From the NCBI GenBank assembly GCA_036419695.1, contig CP143946.1:3776001-3840000 (forward strand): a stretch of DNA of 64,000 nt, given 5' to 3'. The position numbers and the translations under genes are program-made. This DNA is from [Clostridium] symbiosum (lineage in GTDB: Bacteria > Bacillota > Clostridia > Lachnospirales > Lachnospiraceae). The notes below the pieces were generated by a model that searched no databases, was not told the origin of the DNA, and was given only the letters and a program-made list of their open reading frames with translations. This document shows, piece by piece, positions 35,927 through 44,407 of the stretch (position 1 is the first letter of the stretch; each line of letters begins with the position of its first letter).

Positions 35927-37318
35927 CTACCAGATGAACTGGGAAAGCATCACCAAAACCGCCCCGATAGCCGCCCACAGCATGACAATCTTAAAGGAGA
36001 ATTTAAACCACTGGGTAAAGTCCACGTTGACTACGCCGATCACGCTCATTACCGCTCCCGACCACGGAAGGATATGAGTCAGAAATCCGTCTCCAAAATT
36101 GAATGCCAGAATAGCTGTCTGCCTGGACAGGCCGATAATATCGGCAACCGGAGTCATAATGGGCATCGTCACCACAACCTGCCCGCTGCCCGATACGATT
36201 ACAAAATTTACCAGAATCTGGGCCAGATACATGCCGAGGCTCTGCAGAGACGCCGGCAGAAATTGAAGTGTTCCGGCAATATAGTACACACAGGAATCCA
36301 TAATTTTGCCGTCTGTCAGTATTTTGGAAATTGCCGAAGCCATTCCAATCAGAATCAGAGGGAACACAACTCCCTTGGCACCGTTAATAAATTCTTTGAT
36401 GACTGTATCGGCCTTCATTCCCGAGCAGGCCGCCACGATAAATAACACCCAGATAAATACCGCCGACTGATTGTTGACGCCCCAGCCGAGGCGGATCGAG
36501 CCGTACATCACCGCGATATAACCGCCGATGACGGTAAGAAGTATCAGAACATGCCTGAAATTCAGCGATGCCCTGCCGCTCAAATCAATTGTTTCCGCAT
36601 TCTCCCGCAGTTCCAGTTCATATGTATAGCTGACCGTCCGATCACGTTTTACCTGCTCCGCATAGCGCATAATGTAGATGCAGGTCGGAACCAGCAGCAC
36701 CGCCATACAGAAAAGCCGGTAGCCCACTCCGGAGTATAACGGAAGTTCCGCTATCACATCGGCAATTCCCGTCGTCTGGGGATTCAACGCGCCGCAGCTA
36801 AAGCCGATGCCGCCTCCCAGGATAACCGTCGCCACACCGGTCATAGCGTCAAATCCAACACCCCTCATCAGTAAAACCGCAATCGGCGTAAACCCAATCA
36901 GCGTATTGATGCCCTGGGTCGTGCAAAGCAGGGAAAAGAGAATTGTCAGGATCGGAATAATCAGCTTCTCCTTCCCCTGAAGTTTCCTGGCCACCGTCAT
37001 CGTAAGGCCGTCAAACGTCTCGGTTGCAATTACAACCTGGAACACGCCCGAGATAATCATTACGAAAAAAATGGTTGCCGCCATGCTGTTCATTCCCTTG
37101 ACCAGATAGGACGGTATCATAAAAAGATTGACCGGATGCTGCGCAATAAAAGAAAACTCCTTCGGTATCACGACCGTGTTTCCCGCCGCATTCTGAATTC
37201 TTGAATACTCTCCCGCCGGGATTATCCATGTCATCACTACCGCTATCACACACAGCGCCAGTATTATAATAAAAATATTAGGCATCTTAAATAACTTTTT
37301 CTGTTTTTTCTGCTTCAT
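35927..37318 (-). CDS. YfcC-family carrier (basic amino acid / C4-type antiporter family)
   Basis: 463 residues, about 11-12 membrane helices. Typical stretches: PNIFIIILALCVIAVVMTWI followed by IPAGEYSR, TTQGINTLIGFTPIAVLLM, GGGIGFSCGALNPQTTGIA, and the late FVIVSGSGQVVVTMPIM. Start at 37318 because of AGGAGG 9 bases upstream; the open frame begins 54 bases earlier. First gene of the operon divergent from the LysR gene, so presumably its target. The substrate is uncertain; family names (arginine/ornithine, C4-dicarboxylate) are weakly supported. Confidence 0.85.
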   Translation of the reverse strand: MKQKKQKKLFKMPNIFIIILALCVIAVVMTWIIPAGEYSRIQNAAGNTVVIPKEFSFIAQHPVNLFMIPSYLVKGMNSMAATIFFVMIISGVFQVVIATETFDGLTMTVARKLQGKEKLIIPILTILFSLLCTTQGINTLIGFTPIAVLLMRGVGFDAMTGVATVILGGGIGFSCGALNPQTTGIADVIAELPLYSGVGYRLFCMAVLLVPTCIYIMRYAEQVKRDRTVSYTYELELRENAETIDLSGRASLNFRHVLILLTVIGGYIAVMYGSIRLGWGVNNQSAVFIWVLFIVAACSGMKADTVIKEFINGAKGVVFPLILIGMASAISKILTDGKIMDSCVYYIAGTLQFLPASLQSLGMYLAQILVNFVIVSGSGQVVVTMPIMTPVADIIGLSRQTAILAFNFGDGFLTHILPWSGAVMSVIGVVNVDFTQWFKFSFKIVMLWAAIGAVLVMLSQFIW

Positions 37319-37574
37319 CGCAGCCCCCTCCTGGTATTTGCTTCTGTTGATACTTGCTTCTCCTTGTATCATTTCTTTTGATGTTCATTTCTAAAAACTC
37401 CCGTTCCATCTCATTTCATCCGATAGATGACGGTTGTCTTGTCGTCCTCAATTTCCATGCATTTAGATTGATTTCCCCGATAACCATATGGTATCATAGT
37501 AAATATACCAATTACAAACAGTATAAAATTGTTATTTTGACAAGAAGATTATTGTGTTAAACAGGAGGACGTCG

Positions 37575-38597
37575 ATGAATTTAAAGAGTCTGGAATATTT
37601 TCTGATCGCGGCGGAAGAGATGAATTTTACCAAAGCCGCCGAACGGCTTTTTATCTCACAGCAGGCCCTGAGCGGTCATATTAAACGGCTGGAGGAGGAA
37701 TACAATGTGGAACTTTTCTGCCGCCGCCCATCGCTCCATCTGACACCGGCCGGGGACAGCATGGTATTCTATGCCCGTCAGTTTCTGAATACGCATGCCC
37801 GGATGGAGGCCGACTTTGCCGATCTCTCCTCCAATTATAAAGGCCATTTTTCCATCGGCCTGTCGAGACTCCGCTGCCAGGTCTTCTTCCCGAAAATCTG
37901 GGAGGAATTTCACCGCCTGCATCCCAATATCGATATTTCAATTGCGGACGGCGCCTCACAAACCTATGCAGAGCTTTTGCAAAAAGGGGATATTGATCTG
38001 TATGTGGGACTTAATATTGCGGCAAGGCCCAATGTCACCCTGCTGCCACTGGCCAAAGACCGCCTGTTTTGCTGCATCCCTTATTCGCTGATACAAAAGC
38101 ACTATCCCGGACATCCGGAAGCGGTGGCAGACTCGCTGCGGCAGGGCGTCGATCTGCTCCAGATTGCCCAGCTGCCTTTTATCATGCTGGCCTCAGGGAA
38201 CCGGCTGCGCAGGAATATTGATGCATTTTTTCTCTCCAACCAGATACATCCCCACATCATCATGGAGAGCAACCACCAGGATTTGATATACCGGATGTCA
38301 AGAGACGGCTACGGGGTCGGTATCATCTCCCCCTTTCTAATCTATCAGACGGAGCGGCTTGGGAATCCCGATAGAGAGTCCCTGATTACCTGCCCCATTC
38401 TGAATGAGATGCCGGAGAATCTGATCTGCCTGGCACACAGAAACGACTACCCGCTTCCCCGATATGCAGAAGATTTTATTGCCATCACACAGAAGATATT
38501 TGCGGATTATGCAAGCTCCATTGCCCCTGCCTGCGGAGAACCGTTCAATAACATGACACAGCATAACATACAGTACATTCAGGAGGTGCATAAATGA
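37575..38597 (+). CDS. LysR-family transcription regulator
   Basis: 340 residues. N-terminal winged HTH MNLKSLEYFLIAAEEMNFTK, AAERLFISQQALSGHIKRLE is textbook LysR; the rest is a periplasmic-binding-type effector domain (IDLYVGLNIAARPNVTLL, GYGVGIISPFL). The ATG at 37575 follows AGGAGG by 7 bases. Divergent from the YfcC-amidohydrolase-aldolase-dehydrogenase operon, the classical arrangement for an autoregulated activator; the 256-bp gap contains an AT-rich dyad near 37487-37530. Its stop overlaps the next small gene. Confidence 0.93.
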   Translation: MNLKSLEYFLIAAEEMNFTKAAERLFISQQALSGHIKRLEEEYNVELFCRRPSLHLTPAGDSMVFYARQFLNTHARMEADFADLSSNYKGHFSIGLSRLRCQVFFPKIWEEFHRLHPNIDISIADGASQTYAELLQKGDIDLYVGLNIAARPNVTLLPLAKDRLFCCIPYSLIQKHYPGHPEAVADSLRQGVDLLQIAQLPFIMLASGNRLRRNIDAFFLSNQIHPHIIMESNHQDLIYRMSRDGYGVGIISPFLIYQTERLGNPDRESLITCPILNEMPENLICLAHRNDYPLPRYAEDFIAITQKIFADYASSIAPACGEPFNNMTQHNIQYIQEVHK

Positions 38598-38803
38598 GAT
38601 GTCCGAAATGCGGAAATGAGAATTGTCAGATCACAACAGAAGTAACTTCATCGGGAAAGGATTTTTCGGCAGGAAAAGGATGCTGTGGCGCTCTGCTGCT
38701 CGGGCCGATTGGAATCCTCTGCGGCGCCTGCGGAAAAGGCAAACAGATTAATTCCACCACGTTCTGGGTCTGCCCACATTGCGGAAAGAAGTTCCGGGCA
38801 TGA
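38594..38803 (+). CDS. Small zinc-ribbon protein
   Basis: 69 residues with CPKCGNENC at the start and CPHCGKKF at the end, forming one zinc ribbon around a glycine-rich stretch (GKGCCGALLLGPIGILCGACG) that may be membrane-associated. The ATG overlaps the LysR stop, so it is translationally coupled. It belongs to a common but uncharacterised clostridial type. Confidence 0.8.
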   Translation: MRCPKCGNENCQITTEVTSSGKDFSAGKGCCGALLLGPIGILCGACGKGKQINSTTFWVCPHCGKKFRA

Positions 38804-39237
38804 ATTTGAATCAGGATCGGCTTTGGGTCAATTCAATGCAGTGGTGTAAAAAATACTGCGGCTGCCACCAGAGGCCCGAGCGCAGTTTTTTCCTGGGTAA
38901 TTACCAGTTTCCCCTGTGCGCCAGGTGCACGGGCATTGCCCTGGGCCATATTGCCGCAATCGCAGCAGCGCCATTTTACACTTTTAAATATGCTGTCTCA
39001 CTTTTCATACTTCCTATGGCCGTTGATGGGACCCTGCAGTATTTTACCTCTTACCGGTCGAATAATTTGAAAAGGGTTATCACCGGGTTCTTTTACGGAT
39101 TTGCTTTTACATCCGTTGTATTCCGGACTGTGAAACTGTTTGTACGATTCCCGCAATTTCCCCGTGCCAACCGTCTCCAGCCTGTCCTCCCCGCCTTCCA
39201 ATTATTAAAATTCTATAAACATCATAAACCACTGTAA
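38800..39237 (+). CDS. DUF2085-type membrane protein
   Basis: 145 residues. CHQRPERSFFLGNYQFPLCA followed by RCTGIALGH is the hallmark of DUF2085, and DGTLQYFTSYRSNNLKRVIT with GFFYGFAF follows. Three to four membrane helices. The ATG overlaps the preceding stop (ATGA), so the longer frame from 38779 is not needed. Function unknown; a redox or metal role is suspected from the conserved cysteines. Confidence 0.86.
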   Translation: MNLNQDRLWVNSMQWCKKYCGCHQRPERSFFLGNYQFPLCARCTGIALGHIAAIAAAPFYTFKYAVSLFILPMAVDGTLQYFTSYRSNNLKRVITGFFYGFAFTSVVFRTVKLFVRFPQFPRANRLQPVLPAFQLLKFYKHHKPL

Positions 39238-39317
39238 CCGGCATATCTTTAAATTGGAAGAATAAAGTAAGGAAACCATTAGCTTCCTTAAATTTTATTA
39301 ACCTTTTCTAAATCCCC

Positions 39318-39346
39318 TTGAAGTCGTCCAGAGAGTGTGCTATAAT
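39318..39346 (+). promoter_or_regulatory. Extended -10 promoter for the PAP2 gene
   Basis: TTGAAG, 17-base spacer ending in TGC, TATAAT; 75 bases before the gene. Confidence 0.78.
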
Positions 39347-39421
39347 CAGTCAAAGTTGAAAGACTTGTTAAGAAAGTGTTAATATTCCTAAAAAAATTCC
39401 AATACTATGGAAGGTGATTTT

Positions 39422-40069
39422 ATGAAGAATTTCCTAAAGAAGTATGGGCACCTTTGGATACTTGGATATGGTTTTATTTATCTGCCATGGTTCGTATACC
39501 TTGAGAAGACCATAACAAAGCATTACCATATCATGCATTCCGTGGTGGATGATTATATCCCGTTCAATGAATATTTTATCATCCCCTATTTCCTGTGGTT
39601 TGCGTATGTGGCCATTACCATCGCCTATTTCTTTTTTGTAAACAAAGAAGATTATTACCGGCTCTGTATCTTTTTGTTTACAGGCATGACGCTCAGCCTG
39701 TTAGTCTGCACCCTCTTCCCGAACGGAACCGATTTCAGGCCTGTGATAGACCCGAATAAAAACGTGTTCTCCAGGATGGTCGCGATGCTCTACCAGGCCG
39801 ATACATGTACTAATGTATTTCCGAGCGTACACGTTTACAACTCTATCGGAACACATATTGCCATTATGAAGAGTGAAAGCCTGAAGAAATACAAAGCGGT
39901 ACGGGTACTGTCCTTCATCCTGATGGTTTCCATCTGTATGGCCACCGTGTTCTTAAAACAGCACTCCATCATTGATGTGGTCGGCGCGGTTCTCCTGTGC
40001 GGAGCGATTTATCCTCTGGCCTATGCAGGCAGCAGTGCGGAAGAGACAAGACCGGAATTCATACGTTAA
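39422..40069 (+). CDS. PAP2-superfamily membrane phosphatase/transferase
   Basis: 215 residues, six membrane helices. PAP2 motif 2 appears as NVFPSVHVYNSIG and motif 3 as KQHSIIDVVGAVLL; motif 1 (KxxxxxxRP) is not recognisable, as in the inositol-phosphorylceramide-synthase-like branch. ATG at 39422 chosen over 39407 because GAAGGTG precedes it. It acts on lipid phosphates or head groups in the membrane. It stands alone with its own promoter and terminators. Confidence 0.82.
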   Translation: MKNFLKKYGHLWILGYGFIYLPWFVYLEKTITKHYHIMHSVVDDYIPFNEYFIIPYFLWFAYVAITIAYFFFVNKEDYYRLCIFLFTGMTLSLLVCTLFPNGTDFRPVIDPNKNVFSRMVAMLYQADTCTNVFPSVHVYNSIGTHIAIMKSESLKKYKAVRVLSFILMVSICMATVFLKQHSIIDVVGAVLLCGAIYPLAYAGSSAEETRPEFIR

Positions 40070-40089
40070 TATTGAACAACCGTAAAACG

Positions 40090-40126
40090 AAACCCCTGGC
40101 AGGAATGATTCCGCCGGGGGTTTTAT
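40090..40126 (+). terminator. Intrinsic terminator of the PAP2 gene
   Basis: AAACCCCTGGC pairs with GCCGGGGGTTTT (G-T pair allowed), 12-base loop, T-run. Confidence 0.82.
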
Positions 40127-40154
40127 AATTGTTTCACAATATTATAATTCACGG

Positions 40155-40209
40155 AGTACGTTACCGCCCGGAACCATGCATTTCAGCAGACTCCGGGCGG
40201 TAACGTACT
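40155..40209. terminator. Perfect 18-bp hairpin between convergent genes
   Basis: Arms 40155-40172 and 40192-40209 match over 18 bp with a 19-base loop. It lies five bases from the glycosyltransferase stop. No T-run; probably a barrier terminator for the minus gene. Confidence 0.6.
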
Positions 40210-40213
40210 TCTC

Positions 40214-41233
40214 TTAATTAAATCCATAGAACTTCTGTGTAATCTTATAGCAGGCAATCGACACCTTTCTGCCGCTCTTGCCGGGCAGATTTGTGCCCTG
40301 GCCGAGGAACCCCCAGCGGAGCCTGATATAAAGCCCCAGGTTCTTCTGTTTCAGATACTGCCACAGCTCTTTTTTCTTTGCCAGGTTCTCCTCTGTTTCG
40401 GAACGGATGGCCAGAATGGAAGAAACCGTCATCATAATCTCCAGATATCGGATCATATATCTGCGGAGTTTCCTGTTGCTCATCTTCATCACATCATAAT
40501 ACCCAAGCATCAGCTTTGTCACGCGGATCTGCTGATCCAGGCGGCCGATCATAACCGCCTCATTCACCGACTGATCTTCCCTTCCGATGAAATACCGGTA
40601 GAAATTGACATCCAGATAATACATGGATTTCACATGCGGCAGCGGCTGATACACAAAAATGTTGTCCACATAGAATGTATGCTTCGGAAGCTCCAGACCG
40701 CAATCACGCAGCATCTCCGTGCGGTAGATAACGGAATGCATCAGGATATACTGGCCCAGCATGAACATCTTCACTCCGCTCCAGTCTATCAGCTCTTCCT
40801 TTGGGATGGCGGTCCTGTAGTTCATGACTTTCTTCCGCTTCACTCCCTGCTTCTCATATACAAAGTTAGTAATCAGCATATCCAGGGTAACATTATCTTG
40901 ACAGAACTTGCGCAGGGTCTTTAAAACCTCGCGGTAAGCCTCATCATTGACCCAGTCGTCACTGTCCACCACCTTGAAAAAAACACCGGAGGCATTTCTC
41001 AGGCCGGCGTTGACCGCTTCACCGTGTCCGCCGTTCTCCTGATGGATGGCACGGCAGATACCCGGGTAACGCCTCTCATATTCGTCGGCAATCTCCGCAG
41101 TATCGTCCTTTGTGGAACCGTCGTCCACAATCAGGATCTCCACCTCGTCTCCGCCCGGAAGGAGCGACTCGATGCAGTGCCTCATATAGGCAGTGGAATT
41201 ATAGCAGGGGATTGCAACTGATAAAAGTTTCAA
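40214..41233 (-). CDS. Family 2 glycosyltransferase
   Basis: 339 residues. GT-A fold with SVAIPCYNSTAYMRHCIESL, the nucleotide-binding ILIVDDGSTKDDT, HQENGGHGEAVNAGL and the metal-binding VDSDDW. The C-terminal 200 residues are helical without a transmembrane segment. Acceptor unknown; no polysaccharide cluster is nearby, so it may decorate teichoic acid or a lipid. Ends against the 40155 hairpin. Confidence 0.9.
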   Translation of the reverse strand: MKLLSVAIPCYNSTAYMRHCIESLLPGGDEVEILIVDDGSTKDDTAEIADEYERRYPGICRAIHQENGGHGEAVNAGLRNASGVFFKVVDSDDWVNDEAYREVLKTLRKFCQDNVTLDMLITNFVYEKQGVKRKKVMNYRTAIPKEELIDWSGVKMFMLGQYILMHSVIYRTEMLRDCGLELPKHTFYVDNIFVYQPLPHVKSMYYLDVNFYRYFIGREDQSVNEAVMIGRLDQQIRVTKLMLGYYDVMKMSNRKLRRYMIRYLEIMMTVSSILAIRSETEENLAKKKELWQYLKQKNLGLYIRLRWGFLGQGTNLPGKSGRKVSIACYKITQKFYGFN

Positions 41234-41273
41234 TGGTCTTTACCTCCATTATTTTTTCTGTATGTTTAATTGG

Positions 41274-42197
41274 TTACAGCAGTTTTTTCTTTCTGAAAAA
41301 AAGGATTTCCAGGATAATGACAGCTGCGCTGAGCGCTGCCACTGCCGGATAACCATATTTCCACGCCAGTTCCGGCATGTTGGAAAAGTTCATTCCATAC
41401 CAGCCCACAATCAGGGTCAAAGGCAGGAATATCGTAGTAACCACCGTCAGAAGGTTCATCGAACGGTTCAGGGCAATGTCAATCTGTGACTGGTACATCT
41501 CACGGATTTGCAGGATGTATTCCCGGAGCATTGAGACATGATCCCCCAGACGTTCCACACGGTGGGCAAAAACAGCAAAGGATTCCTTTTCCTCCATCCC
41601 AAAAAGCAGGTTTGTATTCGAGCGGAAGACATCCGCCATATCGGCCAGCTGGGTCAGAAACGACTGCAGATGAAGCATGTCTTTCCGGCAGCGGATGATC
41701 TTCTCATAAAAATTCTTCTGGAGGCTTTTTGTCATCTTATCTTCCATGACAATCAGCTTTTCCTCATATTCCTGAAGAAAGATGGCGTCCCCCTCGATCA
41801 GGCTGTTTAAAAATCCGGTAAAAAATACGGACATGCCGCCCTGTTCGCCGTACTCCACCTCTTTCAGCCTTTCCAGAAGCGATTTCACATGCTCCGCGCC
41901 GTCCTCAACAAAAATGAGCCTGTCCTTTACCATGTGGAATCCGAAATTCTCTTTCTTTCCCGGAAGATTTCTGACATTGGGTGTCGAAAAAGTCCCTAAA
42001 ATACATCCGCCAAAGATCTCCGCCTTAGAATACTGGATATGTTCTATCTGCTTTAAAAACAGTTTCTTATAAGGAATCGGCTCCTTATCCAGAGTGAGTT
42101 CTTCCGATGTCATCAGTTCGATGCGGATATCTTCCCTGCCGTATTCTTCTCCCTCTTTCAAAACAGCCAGGCGGCCATTCAGGCGGTAACGAATCAT
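41274..42197 (-). CDS. CorA-family divalent metal channel
   Basis: 307 residues. A soluble funnel domain is followed by two C-terminal helices with the selectivity motif VGWYGMNFSNMPEL (GMN plus MPEL) between them and the basic end RKKKLL. Transports Mg2+ or Co2+/Ni2+. The start overlaps the HD-hydrolase stop by four bases (ATGA), so the two are cotranslated. Confidence 0.93.
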   Translation of the reverse strand: MIRYRLNGRLAVLKEGEEYGREDIRIELMTSEELTLDKEPIPYKKLFLKQIEHIQYSKAEIFGGCILGTFSTPNVRNLPGKKENFGFHMVKDRLIFVEDGAEHVKSLLERLKEVEYGEQGGMSVFFTGFLNSLIEGDAIFLQEYEEKLIVMEDKMTKSLQKNFYEKIIRCRKDMLHLQSFLTQLADMADVFRSNTNLLFGMEEKESFAVFAHRVERLGDHVSMLREYILQIREMYQSQIDIALNRSMNLLTVVTTIFLPLTLIVGWYGMNFSNMPELAWKYGYPAVAALSAAVIILEILFFRKKKLL

Positions 42198-42781
42198 GCC
42201 AACTGCTCCATCTCCGCGTTTACCTGGTCTTCACAGGAGCGCATCGCCAGAATTGTCTGTTCCAGCAGACGGTCAAGTTCCCATCCAAGCTGATCCGCAC
42301 CTCTGGAAATTACGTCCCTGGAACAGCCCGCAGCGAATTTTTTATCTTTAAACTTCTTCTTTAAGCTGGAAAGCTCCATATCTTTTGAGCTTTTGGAGGG
42401 GCGCATCCTGGCTGCCGCGCCGATTAAGCCGGTTAATTCATCGGAGGCAAAGAGAACCTTCTCCATCTCGTGTTCCGGCGCCGTATCGACGCGGAGACCG
42501 TAGCCATGGCTGACAACAGCATGAATCAGCTCCTCCTCGGCCCCTCCCTCCCTCAAAAGCTCCGGAGCTTTCTCACAGTGCTCTTCCGGATATAATTCAA
42601 AGTCAATATCATGAAGGAGTCCGACAATGCCCCAGAAATCAGCATCCTCGCCGTATCCCAGTTCTTCTGCGTACCAGCGCATAACCCCCTCTACCGTCAA
42701 TGCGTGAAGGATATGAAATGGTTCCTTATTATATTTCTTCAATAATTCCAGTGCCTGTTCCCTGCTAAGTGAAGTTTTCAT
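42194..42781 (-). CDS. HD-domain hydrolase
   Basis: 195 residues from the ATG at 42781 (AGAGG about 10 bases upstream); the longer frame from 42925 runs through a hairpin and is unlikely. HD motif: FHILHALTVEG, GIVGLLHDIDFELYPEEH, AVVSHGYGLRVDT, LFASDELTGLI. This subgroup, found widely in Clostridia, is annotated only as HD phosphohydrolase. Coupled to corA. Confidence 0.88.
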   Translation of the reverse strand: MKTSLSREQALELLKKYNKEPFHILHALTVEGVMRWYAEELGYGEDADFWGIVGLLHDIDFELYPEEHCEKAPELLREGGAEEELIHAVVSHGYGLRVDTAPEHEMEKVLFASDELTGLIGAAARMRPSKSSKDMELSSLKKKFKDKKFAAGCSRDVISRGADQLGWELDRLLEQTILAMRSCEDQVNAEMEQLA

Positions 42782-42807
42782 TTCTTTTTTCCTCTCTTGA
42801 ATCTTTT

Positions 42808-42847
42808 TGTTACTGTTCACACGGATGTAACGGAGTGAACAGTAACA
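42808..42847. promoter_or_regulatory. Leader hairpin upstream of the HD-corA pair
   Basis: A 13-bp perfect stem TGTTACTGTTCAC/GTGAACAGTAACA with a 14-base loop and short T-tracts on both sides. It lies 27 bases before the HD gene start. It may be a terminator for + transcription or an attenuator/operator for the pair. Confidence 0.55.
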
Positions 42848-43064
42848 TCTTTTTCCCCTGCATTCCTGCCGGAACCTGCAGGAGTAATTTGTCTTACCTA
42901 TAGTTATATCAAAATCCTTTTGCAAAATAAAGCATCTTTTCTTACAATTTAAAATAAAATCCTTTACCTTTTTATGGAGGCCGTAAAATTCTGCAAACTA
43001 TTGGATTCACCGGCGCCTTGTTCATGATGAAAAAAACATTTTATGTACAGGCCGCCGCTGCCGG

Positions 43065-44354
43065 TTAAAGAGTAATCTTTCCGATGCATTTTTCAATGCA
43101 CCACTTTAAGTCTATCTTTTCCGCGGTGTCCGACGCATAGATTGGATAACTCGCCACCAGCTCGCCTCCCACATAGTAGGATGCGCTGCCGACCGGAGTC
43201 CCGGCTTCCACCGGAGCCGGCCGTTCTTTCGGATATTCATAGCGGATGTCCGGCGTCTCATCTTTTCTCATCAGGACTTTCAGTGTCTGTTCCTCTTCTC
43301 CCAGGCACATGGACATGGGAACCTCGTCTTTCTTGCCGTCTATTATCTTTAACGAGGGAAAGGCCTTATTTTTTTCAAAAATTTCATAATAGTCGTAATT
43401 TTCAAAGGCATAGCCGGCCAGTTTTCTCATATCATCCCATTTATACGTCTTGTGGGGAGGCCAGCCGCAGCCGAGCAGGGCCACCGTAAACTCTCTTCCA
43501 TCCTTCTTAAGCGCGCCGACATAGCAATATCCTGCGTTCCCGGTAAATCCCGTCTTTCCAGACAGCGCCTCCGGCATCATCGAAAGCAATGCATTGTGGT
43601 TTCCAAGATAGAAGGAACGTTTTCCGCTCTCATCGGTAATTGTCCTCGACGCGGTCCTCGTGATTTCCAGGAATTCATCACTCTTTGGGGACTGTTCCAC
43701 GCAGTAGCGCATAATCCTCGCCAAATCGGCGGCGGTCGTGGAGTGGGGCTCCCCGTCCTCTTTCCTGGTTCCGTCCAGGCCATTGGGCGTAACAAAACAG
43801 GTATCCGTACATCCGATATCACGGGCCTTCTGGTTCATCATCTTCGCAAAACCGTCCACCGTTCCGCCAATGTGTTCCGCTATCGCTACCGCCGTGTCAT
43901 TATGGGATTCAAGCATCAGGGAATAAAGTAAATCCCCCAGACGGTATTTCTCACCCGCCCTTATATTGAGCTGGACATCCGGCATGGAGGCAGCGTAAGA
44001 GCTCACCTCGACCATATCATCCAGATTTCCCTGTTCCAGAGCCAGAATACACGTCATGATCTTTGTCGTGCTGGCCATCGGCCTCTTCTCGGCCTCCTCT
44101 TTTCCATATAAAATGCGCCCTGTAGCGGCGTCCATGAGCACTGCCGACTGGGCGCACAATTTGGGCTGGGATATCGGATCGGGTTCTGCCTTCCCGGTAC
44201 TTTCCTGCTCCGTTCCCTGCACAGTTTCCTGCAGTGTTTCCACTCCCGTCCCGGCTGCCTGGCAAAATACCGCCGCTTTCCGGTCTGTCCCCAAAATTAC
44301 GAGAAACAGCCCCAGAAATACGGCGGCAGCAATTTTCTTTATTCTATCTCTCAT
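43065..44354 (-). CDS. D-alanyl-D-alanine carboxypeptidase (PBP5/DacF family)
   Basis: 429 residues. Signal peptide 1-33, a Glu/Gln-rich spacer, then the serine peptidase S11 domain with S95-x-x-K98 (ASTTKIM), SHN (LESHNDTAVA) and KTG (LSGKTGFTGNAGYC). The C-terminal beta domain follows without an obvious amphipathic membrane anchor. It trims the last D-Ala from peptidoglycan stems; it may act at septum or spore cortex. It follows the peptidase gene on the same strand with a 53-base gap. Confidence 0.94.
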   Translation of the reverse strand: MRDRIKKIAAAVFLGLFLVILGTDRKAAVFCQAAGTGVETLQETVQGTEQESTGKAEPDPISQPKLCAQSAVLMDAATGRILYGKEEAEKRPMASTTKIMTCILALEQGNLDDMVEVSSYAASMPDVQLNIRAGEKYRLGDLLYSLMLESHNDTAVAIAEHIGGTVDGFAKMMNQKARDIGCTDTCFVTPNGLDGTRKEDGEPHSTTAADLARIMRYCVEQSPKSDEFLEITRTASRTITDESGKRSFYLGNHNALLSMMPEALSGKTGFTGNAGYCYVGALKKDGREFTVALLGCGWPPHKTYKWDDMRKLAGYAFENYDYYEIFEKNKAFPSLKIIDGKKDEVPMSMCLGEEEQTLKVLMRKDETPDIRYEYPKERPAPVEAGTPVGSASYYVGGELVASYPIYASDTAEKIDLKWCIEKCIGKITL

Positions 44355-44407
44355 CCCCGCTCTCCCGAAAATCTCCTCAGGAAAACTATATGCGGGTAAA
44401 AAATCAT

